Assembly (NCBI RefSeq): GCF_040358255.1
Contig: NZ_CP132938.1
Location: 2,108,001-2,172,000, forward strand
Source: Tunturibacter gelidoferens
GTDB lineage: Bacteria; Acidobacteriota; Terriglobia; Terriglobales; Acidobacteriaceae
Length of the DNA: 64,000 nucleotides
Direction of reading: 5' to 3'
Below the pieces are notes generated by a model. It was not told the DNA's origin. It was given only the letters and a program-made list of their open reading frames with translations, and did no database searches. Position numbers and translations under genes: made by a program. Positions 25,656 to 35,968 of the stretch are shown one piece after another (the stretch's first letter is position 1; each line of letters starts with the position of its first letter).

Positions 25656-27269
25656 CTATAGCTTTGTGATGACAGTGAAGGGGGACGGATTCTCCTGGGG
25701 GCCGAGGAAGGCGGGACGTCGGAGGTTGGCGGAGGAGAAGGCGTGCTCCCATGCGGGGGATTGGAGTTCGGGCATGGGTTTGGCGGCGAAGAGTTTGCGG
25801 CATTGCTTCGCGGTCCAGCGAGCCCAGGTCTTGGATTTCTTGCGGCGGGCGCTGTCGGTGGAGATGCCGGTGCCGGCGTACATCTGGCGGTAGAGCTTGG
25901 AGAGGAACATGAACGCTACGCGTGCGCGGAGGGTCGGGGTGCAGGCGCTGCGCTGCCAGATGGAGGTCCAGTCGTAGAAGCGGTCCCAGACTTTTTGCGT
26001 GCGCTGGCTGATCTCGATGGAGCTCATGGAGGGATGCGGGGTGAACATCTTGGGGCGGATGGCGGTGGGGATGAGCCAGTAGCGGGTGATGGGGATGTCG
26101 CCGGTTGGGGTTGCGACGACTTCGGGGGCTTTGGCTTGCTCTTTTTCCCAGCGGCCGAAGTCGACGGTTCCAGGGAAGGGCGTCATCATGACGAACTGGG
26201 CGAAGGTGACGCCGGCTTTGAGAGCCATCTCGACGGTGGCGTCGAAGGTGGCGGGCTTGTCGGTGGGGAGGCCGAAGATGAAGGAGCCGAGGACGTGGAC
26301 GCCGTGCTTCTTGAAGGTCTGGAGCTGGCGGGCGAGGGCTTCGCCTGAGTAGTTGAAGTCTTTGAAGACGGCCTTGAGGCCTTCGGGGGTGACGGCCTCT
26401 ACGCCTACGAGTGCTCCCTTGATGTTGGCCTTGCGCATGGCGTCGAGGTACTCGCCGTCTTCGCCGGCTTCCATGGTGATCTGGGTGAAGAAGACCATGT
26501 CTTTGGGGAGCTTGGCGAGCTCGGCCATGAGGAGGAAGCGTTCGGCGCGGATGGCGGTGAGTTCGGCGAGTTTGGCTTCGTTGTTTTGTTCGCGTGCGAG
26601 GCGGAGGTCGGTGAGGGTGACGGGGTAGAAGTTGTCGTCGGCGAGGGCGATGAAGCGGAAGCCGATCTGGCGGAGGTTGACGATCTCGTCGATGACGGAC
26701 TGGTGGGGGCGCTGGCGGGGCTGCTGGCCGTCGGTGCGCCAGACGCTGCAGAAGGAGCAGTGCTTGGGGCAGCCACGGATGGTTTGGACGGAGGCCCACA
26801 TGTACTTGTCGCGGGGCATGAGATCCCAGCGGGCGGCGAGGAAGTCGGTGCCGCTGATGCGGCCGCCTTCGTAGATTTTTTCAGGTTGAGAGCCGGTGAG
26901 GATGTCAGTCACGGCTTTGCCCCAGGCGATGTCGCCGTCGCCTTTGACTACTGCGTGAGCGTTTCCGCGTTCGAAGGCTTCTTCGGGAAAGAGCGTGGCG
27001 TGGATGCCGCCGTAGATGACCCAGGCTCCACGCTCGCGGGCGATGCGTCCGACCTCGTAACCGCGGAGTGCGTTGCCGGTGTGGACGCTGATGCCGACGA
27101 TGTCGCCGGACTGGATGGATTCGGGGATGATTTGTTCGATGGACTCGTCGATGAGGATGGGGTCGCCTGCGATAGAGGGTGTGGCGGCGGCGAGGACGAA
27201 GAGCCAACGGGGTGTGATTACAGCGGTTCCAAAGGAGTTGTCGCTGGGATTTACGAGATGAACACTCAA
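25656..27269 (-). CDS. B12-binding radical SAM protein
   Basis: 537 aa. Residues 1-130 form a cobalamin-binding Rossmann domain (VGISVHTGNALRGYEVGRIA, YGGIHATLFPEE). A radical SAM domain follows with the CPKHCSFC cluster motif (Cys167, Cys171, Cys174) and family strands GALVGVEAVTPEGLK and LGSFIFGLPTD. Class B methyltransferase-type and other B12-dependent radical SAM enzymes have this layout. The substrate is unknown and I do not recognise a specific subfamily. The only start near the domain is a TTG at 27269. Confidence 0.87.
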   Translation of the reverse strand: MSVHLVNPSDNSFGTAVITPRWLFVLAAATPSIAGDPILIDESIEQIIPESIQSGDIVGISVHTGNALRGYEVGRIARERGAWVIYGGIHATLFPEEAFERGNAHAVVKGDGDIAWGKAVTDILTGSQPEKIYEGGRISGTDFLAARWDLMPRDKYMWASVQTIRGCPKHCSFCSVWRTDGQQPRQRPHQSVIDEIVNLRQIGFRFIALADDNFYPVTLTDLRLAREQNNEAKLAELTAIRAERFLLMAELAKLPKDMVFFTQITMEAGEDGEYLDAMRKANIKGALVGVEAVTPEGLKAVFKDFNYSGEALARQLQTFKKHGVHVLGSFIFGLPTDKPATFDATVEMALKAGVTFAQFVMMTPFPGTVDFGRWEKEQAKAPEVVATPTGDIPITRYWLIPTAIRPKMFTPHPSMSSIEISQRTQKVWDRFYDWTSIWQRSACTPTLRARVAFMFLSKLYRQMYAGTGISTDSARRKKSKTWARWTAKQCRKLFAAKPMPELQSPAWEHAFSSANLRRPAFLGPQENPSPFTVITKL

Positions 27270-27477
27270 GAATCCAACTTTGCTGAAGCGGGTACGGTGG
27301 GTTCACAGAGTGTTTGAGAGTGGAACGAATCAGCACCTAGCTGCGGCTGGGCCCGAGTGCCGGCCGGGAAGATTCCCGCCAGACTATGTTGCCTATCATA
27401 CAGAGGCAAGATGAAGGCAGGCTTAAGGTTACGCGCAGAGGGACGGGCGATAAACGCACATTTGTGCGAGTTTCTGA

Positions 27478-27507
27478 TTGCGAGGGATTGTGAGAGTCCG
27501 CTACACT
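27478..27507 (+). promoter_or_regulatory. Putative promoter of sucCD
   Basis: TTGCGA (27478-27483) and TACACT (27502-27507) are separated by 18 bases, about 30 bases before the sucC start. Matches are fair, not strong. Confidence 0.35.
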
Positions 27508-27533
27508 TCTCGCGCGAGCGTTATTTCAAAGGC

Positions 27534-28715
<1,182 letters not shown>

Positions 28716-28716
<1 letters not shown>

Positions 28717-29606
28717 TGGCGGTTTTGGTTGACAAGAATACGCGGCTGATTGTGCAGGGGATTACGGGGCGTGAGGGTACTTTTCACGCGAAGGGCTGCG
28801 CGGAGTATGGGACGAAGGTTGTGGGTGGCGTGACGCCGGGTAAGGGTGGGACGACGCATGAGGGATGGCCGGTGTTCAACACTGTCGAAGAGGCGGTGAA
28901 GGAGACGGGGGCGAATGTGTCGGTGATCTTTGTGCCGCCGCCGTTTGCTGCGGATGGGATTCTGGAGGCTGCGGCTGCGGGTGTTCCGCTGGTGATCTGT
29001 ATTACTGAGGGGATTCCTGTGCTGGACATGGTCAAGGTGTGGGAGTTTGTGAAAGGGACTGGATCAAACGGCAAGGGGACTCGGCTGATTGGGCCTAACT
29101 GTCCGGGGGTGATCTCGCCGGGGAAGGCTAAGGTCGGGATTATGCCGGGGCGGATTCATAAGGAAGGCTCGGTGGGGATTGTTTCGAAGTCGGGCACGCT
29201 GACGTATGAGGCGGTGTATCAGCTGACGACGCGGGGGATTGGGCAGTCTACGGCGATTGGGATTGGGGGCGATCCGATTATCGGGACGACTCATATCGAT
29301 GCGCTGAAGCTGCTGAATGAGGATCCGGAGACTGAGGCGATCATCATGATCGGTGAGATCGGCGGGTCGGCGGAAGAGGCTGCGGCGAAGTACATCAAGG
29401 AGCATGTGAAGAAGCCGGTGGTTGGGTTTATTGCCGGGCAGACGGCTCCTCCGGGGAGGCGGATGGGACATGCGGGGGCGATCATCTCGGGCGGCGAGGG
29501 GACGGCTGCGGAAAAGATGAAGGCTATGACCGAGGCTGGGATTACGGTGGTGAAGTCGCCTGCGGAGATTGGTGAGGCTATGGCGAAGGTGCTGGGGAAG
29601 GCTTAG
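28716..29606 (+). CDS. sucD: Succinate--CoA ligase, alpha subunit
   Basis: 296 aa; binds CoA and carries the phosphorylated His. N-terminal [20 protein letters not shown], the [11 protein letters not shown] block and [20 protein letters not shown] are typical. The active-site His lies in [14 protein letters not shown]. Translation is coupled to sucC by a one-base overlap (TAATG). The pair forms a compact operon; the terminator is about 300 bases downstream. Confidence 0.97.
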
Positions 29607-29646
29607 TTTCTTCGGTTGTAGATGTGGCAGGGAGAAGGCATACCCA

Positions 29647-29702
29647 GGGGCTAAAGCCCCTCCTGATGCGCTGATTTAGAGACCCAAGGCCAAAGCCTTG
29701 GG
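29647..29702 (+). repeat. Paired intergenic hairpins
   Basis: GGGGCT-AA-AGCCCC (29647-29660) and CCCAAGGC-CAAA-GCCTTGGG (29683-29702). Both are perfect stems and lie 22 bases apart. This type of paired GGGCTAAAGCCC element occurs between genes in many soil bacteria; here it is not associated with a T-run. Confidence 0.6.
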
Positions 29703-29739
29703 GGTACCTAGATGCAGAGGCAACTGCAGATGCAACTGC

Positions 29740-29806
29740 AAAATACGGGGGTCTCTCCACTGCGCTGCTCACGATGAGACTGTGAGCAGCTTCGGTCGAG
29801 ATGACG
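29740..29806 (+). repeat. Dispersed stem-loop repeat, copy B
   Basis: 67-base element matching copy A at 4211-4278. The hairpin is perfect here: nine-base arms 29764-29772 and 29782-29790 around a nine-base loop. The inner arm bases CTCAC/GTGAG replace CAGAC/GTCTG of copy A, a compensatory change that keeps pairing. Confidence 0.85.
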
Positions 29807-29917
29807 CTTCTACGGTTTTGCAGGAGAAAGCAACAGCAAAGTCAAAGCCAAATGCAAATGCAGGCGTTCTTCGCTCCACTTAGGATGACAAGATTTATTG
29901 GGCGTTGAGAGAGAAAG

Positions 29918-29949
29918 GCCGCAGAGTGAGTGCTCTGCGGCTCTTTTTT
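29918..29949. terminator. Terminator between sucD and the M16 peptidase gene
   Basis: Perfect 9-bp stem GCCGCAGAG / CTCTGCGGC with a 6-base loop. The + side tail is TCTTTTTTG, so it works rightward for sucCD; the - side tail is CTTTCTCTC, so it may also serve the M16 gene, whose stop is 45 bases away. Confidence 0.85.
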
Positions 29950-29985
29950 GTTGGGAAGCGCTGATCACTTCGTTGTTACGGAGGG

Positions 29986-32823
29986 TTATTTGATGAGGGT
30001 GCCGGTGGTGTCGCGGTACTCGATGGGGCCTAGGTTGAGTTCTTTGAGGCCGGGTTCGATTTTGGCGCGGTCGCCTACGGCCATAAGGATGAGCTGGTCG
30101 GGATGGACGTCGGTTTGGGCGGCCTTTGATACTTCGGCGGGGGTGACGGCTTCGTACCGGGCGGGTAGCTTGGCGAAGTAGTCGAGGGGGAGGCTGTAGA
30201 CGAAGAGTTGACGGAGGCCGCCGATGGAGGCTTTGGTGGTTTCAAAGTCTCCAGGGAGTGAGTGGAGGAGCGAGTCTTTTGCGAGTTTGAGTTCGGCTTC
30301 GGTGGGAGGCTCGGTGCGGATGCGGTTGAGCTCCAGCATGAGCTGCTTGGCGGCGGGAGCGGTGACGTCGGTGCGGACCTGGGCTCCACTGTAGAAGGGG
30401 CCTCCGGTGCGGTACATCATGAAGCCTGAGCTGGCACCGTAGGTGTAGCCGTGTTCTTCGCGCAGGTTCATGTTGATACGGCTGGCGAAGAGGCCTCCGA
30501 GGACGTTGTTCATGATCATGACGGCGGGGTAGTCGGGCGTGGTGCGGGGAAGGCCGAGACCGATGGCGAAGAGGGCGGTTTGTGGTGCGCCGGGCTTGTC
30601 GACGATGACGATCTTCAGGCCGGGCGGGGTGGGAGCGGGAGGTACGGCGATGGTCGTCGCTGCTGATCCGGACCATGGGGCGAAGTACTTGTCGGCGAGG
30701 TGTTTGACTTCGGATTCGTTGACGTCGCCGGCGAGGACAAGTGCGGCGTCTTTGGGGCCGTAGTGGGCTTGCCAGAAGCTGGTGATGTCGTCGTGGGTGA
30801 TGGATTTGATTCCGTCGGTGTTGCCGATGGAGCGGATACCGTAGGGATGGTCGCCGTAGAGAGTGCGGAAGCCTACGCGAAGTACGGAGGCTACGGGTTG
30901 ATCGCCTTCCTGCAGAATGGCGACGAGGCGTTGTTTGCGAATGCGCTCTACTTCTTCGGGCGCGAAGGCAGGGTGCTCGATGACGTCAGAGAGGAGGTCG
31001 AGGCCCGCTTCAGTGTTGTTGCTGAGTGCGCTGAGGCTGGCGTTGGCGCTGTCGACGTCGGCGGCAGAGGTGAGGGTAGTGCCGATCTGTTCGGCGTTGT
31101 CGGCAAGTGTGGTGGCGGAGCGTTGGGTGGTTCCTTCGGTGAGGAGGCGGGCGGTGAAGCCGGCGAGGCCAGCTTTGGCTGGCGTGTCAGACTCGCTGCC
31201 GGCACGGGCTACGACTGCTGCGCTGAAGACGGGAAGAGAGTGATCTTCGAGAAGGTAGACCTGGAGGCCGTTGGAGAGAGTGAAGGTCTTCGGGACTGGG
31301 AGGTGAAAGGCGTTGGTTGGGCCGGGTGCGGGTGCGGTCTTGCGCCAGTTTTGCTGGTCTTCGAACTGCGCGGTGTAGGGCGCGGTGAGCTTGACGTCGG
31401 CGTCGGTGTTGTCGGGGCTGCGGGGGACATCGTCGACTACTTTTTTGCCGGGGACGCAGTTGACGACGACGCTTTGGTCTTTGCCGAGGTACTGCGTCGC
31501 GGCTTGCTTGACGGAGGCAATGGTTGCGGCCTGGTAGCGAGCGATGTCTTTGGGCAGGTAGCCGGGGTCGTCGAGGAACTGGTTGTAGCGGTCGAGGGTG
31601 TCGGCGACGCCACCGAAGCCTCCGAGACGCTGGAGACCGGTGATCTTGGCGGTGACGTCTACGGTGCGGGCTCGGTCGAGTTCGGCTTGCGTGGGACCTT
31701 CCGATTGCAGGCTGGCTACTTCTTTCCAGAGCGCTGCTTCGAGGGTGTCTAGCGAGACGCCGGGTTTGGCGGTGATGTCGCACTGGGCGATGGAGCCAAG
31801 CTTGAGATCGTTGAGAGCGCAGGTGACGGTCTGAGCGACTTGCTGCTCGTAAACGAGCTTGCGGTAGAGACGGCTGGCTTTGCCTCCGCCGAGGATGTGA
31901 ACGAGAAGATCGGTTTCTGCGTCGCCGGGAGTGAAGACGGGAGGGGTGAGCCAGGCTACGGAGAGGCGCGGGAGTTGGACGGAGTCGGTGACGGTTGCGC
32001 GTTTTTGGGCGTTGATGGGTGGGGTTTTGACGGTGACGGGTTCGACGGGTGGGCCTTGTGGGATAGGGCCGAAGTATTTTGTGAGGAGAGCTTTTAGCTT
32101 TGCGGCGTCGAAGTCGCCGGCGATGGCGATGCTGGCGTTGTTGGGGGTGTAGAAGTGCTGGTGAAAGTCGCGGATGTCGTTGATGCGGGCGGCTTCGATG
32201 TCGGCGTGGGAGCCGATGACGGAGGCGTAGTAGGGGTGCTCGTGGGGGAAGAGCATGTGGTACGCCTGCTCGTCGGCGAGCGCGTAGGGAGTGCCTTCGC
32301 CCTGGCGGCGCTCGTTGCGTACGACGTCGCGCTGGTTGGTGAGCTTGACGCGGTCGAGGCCTTCCAGGAGAAAGCCCATGCGGTCGCTTTCGAGCCAGAG
32401 GCCCAGCTCGAGCTGGTTGCTGGGGAGGGTCTCGAAGTAGTTGGTGCGGTCGAAGTCGGTGGTGCCGTTGATGTCGGTGGCGCCTGCGCCTTCAAGGTAT
32501 TTGATGTGGGCTTTTTCGCCGACGTGCTCGGAGCCTTCGAACATCATGTGCTCGAAGAGGTGGGCGAAGCCGGTGCGGCCAGCCCGCTCGTTGAGTGGGC
32601 CGACGTGATACCAGAGGTCGATGGCGACGAGGGGGAGGCGGTGGTCTTCGTGGGTAAGGACGACGAGGCCGTTGGGGAGGGTGTACTTTTCGTACTTGAG
32701 TTCGGGGAGCTTCAGTGGCTTGGCAGCCGGGAGATTGTCTGCAGCAATTGCCATTGGCGTAGTTACAAGGCCGCATAAAAGTGCTGCGGCAAATTTCTTG
32801 AATGCGAACTGGGGTGCTTTCAT
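29986..32823 (-). CDS. Secreted M16 peptidase, fused double-domain
   Basis: 945 aa. Signal peptide (KFAAALLCGLVTTPMAIA). The N-terminal half has the inverted zinc motif HLFEH (His88, Glu91, His92) with FAHLFEHMMFEG sequence, and a later ELGLWLESDRM segment with the third Glu. The C-terminal half repeats the fold (NGLQVYLLEDHSLPVFSAAV) but lacks HxxEH, the usual active-plus-inactive pair that forms the peptide clamp in pitrilysin-type enzymes. It is convergent with sucCD. Confidence 0.93.
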   Translation of the reverse strand: MKAPQFAFKKFAAALLCGLVTTPMAIAADNLPAAKPLKLPELKYEKYTLPNGLVVLTHEDHRLPLVAIDLWYHVGPLNERAGRTGFAHLFEHMMFEGSEHVGEKAHIKYLEGAGATDINGTTDFDRTNYFETLPSNQLELGLWLESDRMGFLLEGLDRVKLTNQRDVVRNERRQGEGTPYALADEQAYHMLFPHEHPYYASVIGSHADIEAARINDIRDFHQHFYTPNNASIAIAGDFDAAKLKALLTKYFGPIPQGPPVEPVTVKTPPINAQKRATVTDSVQLPRLSVAWLTPPVFTPGDAETDLLVHILGGGKASRLYRKLVYEQQVAQTVTCALNDLKLGSIAQCDITAKPGVSLDTLEAALWKEVASLQSEGPTQAELDRARTVDVTAKITGLQRLGGFGGVADTLDRYNQFLDDPGYLPKDIARYQAATIASVKQAATQYLGKDQSVVVNCVPGKKVVDDVPRSPDNTDADVKLTAPYTAQFEDQQNWRKTAPAPGPTNAFHLPVPKTFTLSNGLQVYLLEDHSLPVFSAAVVARAGSESDTPAKAGLAGFTARLLTEGTTQRSATTLADNAEQIGTTLTSAADVDSANASLSALSNNTEAGLDLLSDVIEHPAFAPEEVERIRKQRLVAILQEGDQPVASVLRVGFRTLYGDHPYGIRSIGNTDGIKSITHDDITSFWQAHYGPKDAALVLAGDVNESEVKHLADKYFAPWSGSAATTIAVPPAPTPPGLKIVIVDKPGAPQTALFAIGLGLPRTTPDYPAVMIMNNVLGGLFASRINMNLREEHGYTYGASSGFMMYRTGGPFYSGAQVRTDVTAPAAKQLMLELNRIRTEPPTEAELKLAKDSLLHSLPGDFETTKASIGGLRQLFVYSLPLDYFAKLPARYEAVTPAEVSKAAQTDVHPDQLILMAVGDRAKIEPGLKELNLGPIEYRDTTGTLIK

Positions 32824-32966
32824 CTGTTCTCCACGGAGGCCCGGCAGGTCTTTTAGAGAGTGCCTGCGTACTCAGATTGCAACGGTGAAAGGATGATATC
32901 AACCTGGTGGGCGAATGACCTGAAGATAATGCGGTGTTGCAGCTCTCGGGTTTGTATACTGCCCCA

Positions 32967-34718
32967 ATGCGTCTCCATTCGATCCCCTGCGTTCTAACGT
33001 TGGCTGCTGCGTGTGTGTGTTTGAACTCTGAGGCTGGGAATGCTCAGACCGGTGTTCAGGCGGTTTCGGTTTCTTTTCCTGCTGCGCAGTCGGCGAAGCC
33101 GCTGGACGGACGGGTGTTGCTGCTGTTGTCGAATGATCCATCGGAGGAGCCTCGGATGCAGATCGACGACACGCCGCGGAGCCAGATGGTGTTTGGGGTT
33201 ACTGTGGATGGGCTAAAGCCGGGCGAGAGCGTTCTGGTGGACGATAAGGCTGCGGGTTATCCAATCAAGAGTTTGAAGGACGTGCCGGCGGGGGATTACA
33301 CGGTGCAGGCGGTACTAGATGTTTATGAAACGTTCCATCGTGCGGATGGGAAGACGATCAAGCTGTCGCCGGACCGGGGCGAAGGGAAGCATTGGAATCT
33401 TGCGCCGGGGAATTTGTATAGCAAGCCGGTGAAGGTGCACGTCGGGCCGGGCGGTGCGCCGATTGCGATCTCGGTGGACCAGGTGATTCCACCAATTGTG
33501 CCGGAAGCGGATACAAAATATGTTCGGCATATACGGATTCAGAGTGCGCTGCTGACGAAGTTCTGGGGGACGCCGATGTATCTGAGTGCGGTAGTGCTGG
33601 TGCCGGAGGGATTCGAGGAACATAGTGAGGCGCATTATCCGCTTATGATCTTTCACGATCACTTCGTTACGGGGTTCGATGATTTTCGGACGACACCGCC
33701 GGATCCGAATTTGAAGCCGAACTACTCGGAGCGGTTTCATCTTGCGGGGTATAACCGGATTCAGCAGGAGGAGGCTTATAAGGAGTATCAGCAGTGGATC
33801 AGTCCGAAGTTTCCACGGGTTTTGATTATGAAGATTCAACATGCGAATCCCTACTATGACGATTCGTATGCGGTGAATTCGGCGAACCTGGGGCCGTATG
33901 GCGATGCAATTGAGACGGAGCTGGTTCCTGCGGTGGAGAAGCAGTTTCGCGGGATTGGGCAGAGCTGGGCGCGTTTCATGTATGGCGGGTCAACGGGCGG
34001 ATGGGAGTCGCTGGCGGTGCAGATTTTTTATCCCGACCACTACAACGGGGCGTTTGTGGCTTGTCCCGATCCGGTGGACTTTCATGCGTATATGTCGCGG
34101 GATCTTTATAAAGATGCGAACATGTTTTACTTGCAGGGCGCGAACAAGCAGGTGGAACAGCCGGCGATGCGGGACTATCTTGGGCATACGCTGATCTCGA
34201 TGAGGGACAACATCGCGTATGAGGCGGCGCTGGGGGATCATGGACGATCGGGAGAGCAGTTCGATATCTGGCAGGCGGTGTATTCGCCGCAGGGGAAGGA
34301 TGGGTATCCGGAGCCGATCTTCGATAAGGAGACCGGGGCAATCGATCACAAGGTCGCAGAGTACTGGAAGGAGCACTACGACCTGAACGCGAAGTTGCAA
34401 CGGGATTGGGAGCAGCTGGGGCCTAAGCTGCAGGGGAAGATTCACCTGTATGTGGGCAGCGACGACACCTATTTCTTGAACGATGCGGTTTATCTGATGG
34501 AGGACTTTTTGAAGGCGACGGGAACGCCTGGGCATGGCGTGGCCTATGACGGCGAGGTGCTCTATGGCCCGCGGGCAGAGCACTGCTGGAATGGGGATCC
34601 GACGCTGCCGAATGCGCTGTCGCGGCTGCACTACAACACTATGTACCTGCCGAAGATCATGGATCGCATCGAGAAGACGGCACCGGCCGGGGCAGATGTT
34701 ACGAGTTGGCGGTACTAG
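32967..34718 (+). CDS. Secreted alpha/beta-hydrolase, putative esterase
   Basis: About 583 aa. A signal peptide is followed by an Ig-like N-domain and an alpha/beta-hydrolase domain. The nucleophile elbow is GGSTGGWESLA (Ser in GGSTGG). The conserved block PDHYNGAFVACPDPVDFHAY follows. A C-terminal His for the triad is probable in RAEHCWNGDP. The esterase D or S9-like assignment is an inference. The ATG at 32967 directly starts the signal peptide. It is divergent from the M16 gene, sharing a 143-base region. Confidence 0.75.
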   Translation: MRLHSIPCVLTLAAACVCLNSEAGNAQTGVQAVSVSFPAAQSAKPLDGRVLLLLSNDPSEEPRMQIDDTPRSQMVFGVTVDGLKPGESVLVDDKAAGYPIKSLKDVPAGDYTVQAVLDVYETFHRADGKTIKLSPDRGEGKHWNLAPGNLYSKPVKVHVGPGGAPIAISVDQVIPPIVPEADTKYVRHIRIQSALLTKFWGTPMYLSAVVLVPEGFEEHSEAHYPLMIFHDHFVTGFDDFRTTPPDPNLKPNYSERFHLAGYNRIQQEEAYKEYQQWISPKFPRVLIMKIQHANPYYDDSYAVNSANLGPYGDAIETELVPAVEKQFRGIGQSWARFMYGGSTGGWESLAVQIFYPDHYNGAFVACPDPVDFHAYMSRDLYKDANMFYLQGANKQVEQPAMRDYLGHTLISMRDNIAYEAALGDHGRSGEQFDIWQAVYSPQGKDGYPEPIFDKETGAIDHKVAEYWKEHYDLNAKLQRDWEQLGPKLQGKIHLYVGSDDTYFLNDAVYLMEDFLKATGTPGHGVAYDGEVLYGPRAEHCWNGDPTLPNALSRLHYNTMYLPKIMDRIEKTAPAGADVTSWRY

Positions 34719-34932
34719 GACAGACGGTCGGCTTTTGCAGAAGTTAACTTGAAATCAGCAATAAATTGGGCTTTCTTTGGATTCCGATCGATTTCTGCCT
34801 GCAGAGGATCTAAGTCAGTAAAGATTAAATTGCACAAAATCCCTTTCAAATGCATCAAACTGAGGCAGCGGTGGAGATCGATCCTTGAGGCACGCCTTCC
34901 ACTCCGCTATCAAATCCGCCGGGGGACTAGAC

Positions 34933-35967
34933 GTGCCAACAACTATCTTCGCGCCAGACGCACCGCTGATCAGTATTACTGATGCCGTCGCCTTTGAAGC
35001 ACGCGTGGGTCTGTCTGCTATGCCTAAGACCCTGTCCCCATGGCTCTTCTACGATGAGTCTGGTTCGCGCCTCTTCGAACAGATCACGGAGCTGCCGGAG
35101 TACTATCTGACCCGGACCGAGCGTGGCATCTTTGCGGCCAACGCCGATGAGATTCTTCGCGAGGCTGCGCTTGGTCAGGGGCCGAGCGGAAAGCTTACCC
35201 TGATCGAGCTAGGTGCTGGAACGGCGACCAAGACCGGCATCCTTCTGGCGGAAGCCGTTCGCCAGCAGGGGAGTGTGGTGTACCAGCCTGTTGATGTTTC
35301 CGAGACGGCTCTCGCCGAGGCCAGTGAAAATATTCTCGCCAATATTCCTGGCGTGACGGTCCGCTCTCAAGTCGCTGACTACACTCGTGAGGCTCTCCCG
35401 CTCAACCGCCTACCCGACACGCGGACGCTGGCTCTTTACATTGGTTCCAGTATTGGTAATTTCATGCCGGAGGATGCGAGGGATGTTCTTCGCAACCTCC
35501 GCGCGCAGTTGCTTCCCGGGGATACTCTTTTGCTGGGCACGGACTTGGCGCCGAACGGTGGCCCACACGCCAATAAAACTGTAGCCACGCTGCTTGCCGC
35601 ATATGACGACGCCGCTGGAGTGACAGCGGCTTTCAATCTGAACGTGCTTGCGCGTCTCAATCGTGATCTGGGGACTGATTTTGCGTTAGCAAACTTTCAG
35701 CATCGGGTTCGTTGGAATCCCGCTCAATCACGCATTGAGATGCACTTGGAATCGGTCATCGCTCAGCGCGTTCATGTCCCGGCTAACTCCAGCGGTCCTG
35801 CCTTCGCTGTCGATTTTGCACGGGGCGAGAGTATTCACACCGAAAACAGTTACAAATTCACCTCGGCTGCGGTTGAGGAACTTCTCGCGTCGGCGAACTT
35901 CAAGAAGACCAGGTCTTGGGAGGATCCGCAGCATCTGTTCGCGGTCACGCTGGCTACTGCGGTCTGA
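34933..35967 (+). CDS. EgtD-type SAM-dependent N-methyltransferase
   Basis: About 344 aa. EgtD methylates histidine to hercynine for ergothioneine. Landmarks are PKTLSPWLFYDESGSRLFEQ, LPEYYLTRTERGIF, LIELGAGTATKTGILL (SAM site) and LYIGSSIGNF. Starts: GTG at 34933 gives the usual 30 residues before PKTL; a TTG at 34885 with GGAG upstream would add 16. EgtB or other ergothioneine genes are not in this window, so the substrate could differ. The upstream 165 bases are AT-rich. It begins the block with reversed base skew. Confidence 0.85.
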   Translation: MPTTIFAPDAPLISITDAVAFEARVGLSAMPKTLSPWLFYDESGSRLFEQITELPEYYLTRTERGIFAANADEILREAALGQGPSGKLTLIELGAGTATKTGILLAEAVRQQGSVVYQPVDVSETALAEASENILANIPGVTVRSQVADYTREALPLNRLPDTRTLALYIGSSIGNFMPEDARDVLRNLRAQLLPGDTLLLGTDLAPNGGPHANKTVATLLAAYDDAAGVTAAFNLNVLARLNRDLGTDFALANFQHRVRWNPAQSRIEMHLESVIAQRVHVPANSSGPAFAVDFARGESIHTENSYKFTSAAVEELLASANFKKTRSWEDPQHLFAVTLATAV

Positions 35968-35968
35968 T

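Larger units (their letters stand above)
29607..29985. other. Repeat-rich intergenic region
   Basis: Holds, in order, two small hairpins (GGGGCTAAAGCCCC at 29647-29660 and the 8-bp pair at 29683-29702), a degenerate CAACTGCA tandem (29720-29740), a long stem-loop repeat (29740-29806), a CAA-rich tract (29831-29862), a short repeat (29861-29892) and a terminator. No gene. This is the densest repeat region in the window. Confidence 0.7.

Noticed and set aside
26586..27317. Rightward frame of 243 codons over the radical SAM gene
   Set aside because: Antisense shadow without domains; the opposite frame has clear motifs.
30700..31752. Rightward frame of 350 codons within the M16 gene
   Set aside because: Antisense shadow of a well-supported peptidase; Gly/Val/Glu-rich with no domain.
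34719..34884. Possible inverted repeats bounding the reversed-skew block
   Set aside because: Comparing 34719-34884 with 60730-60900 by eye showed only an 8-base direct match, not an inverted one; no mobile-element ends were seen.
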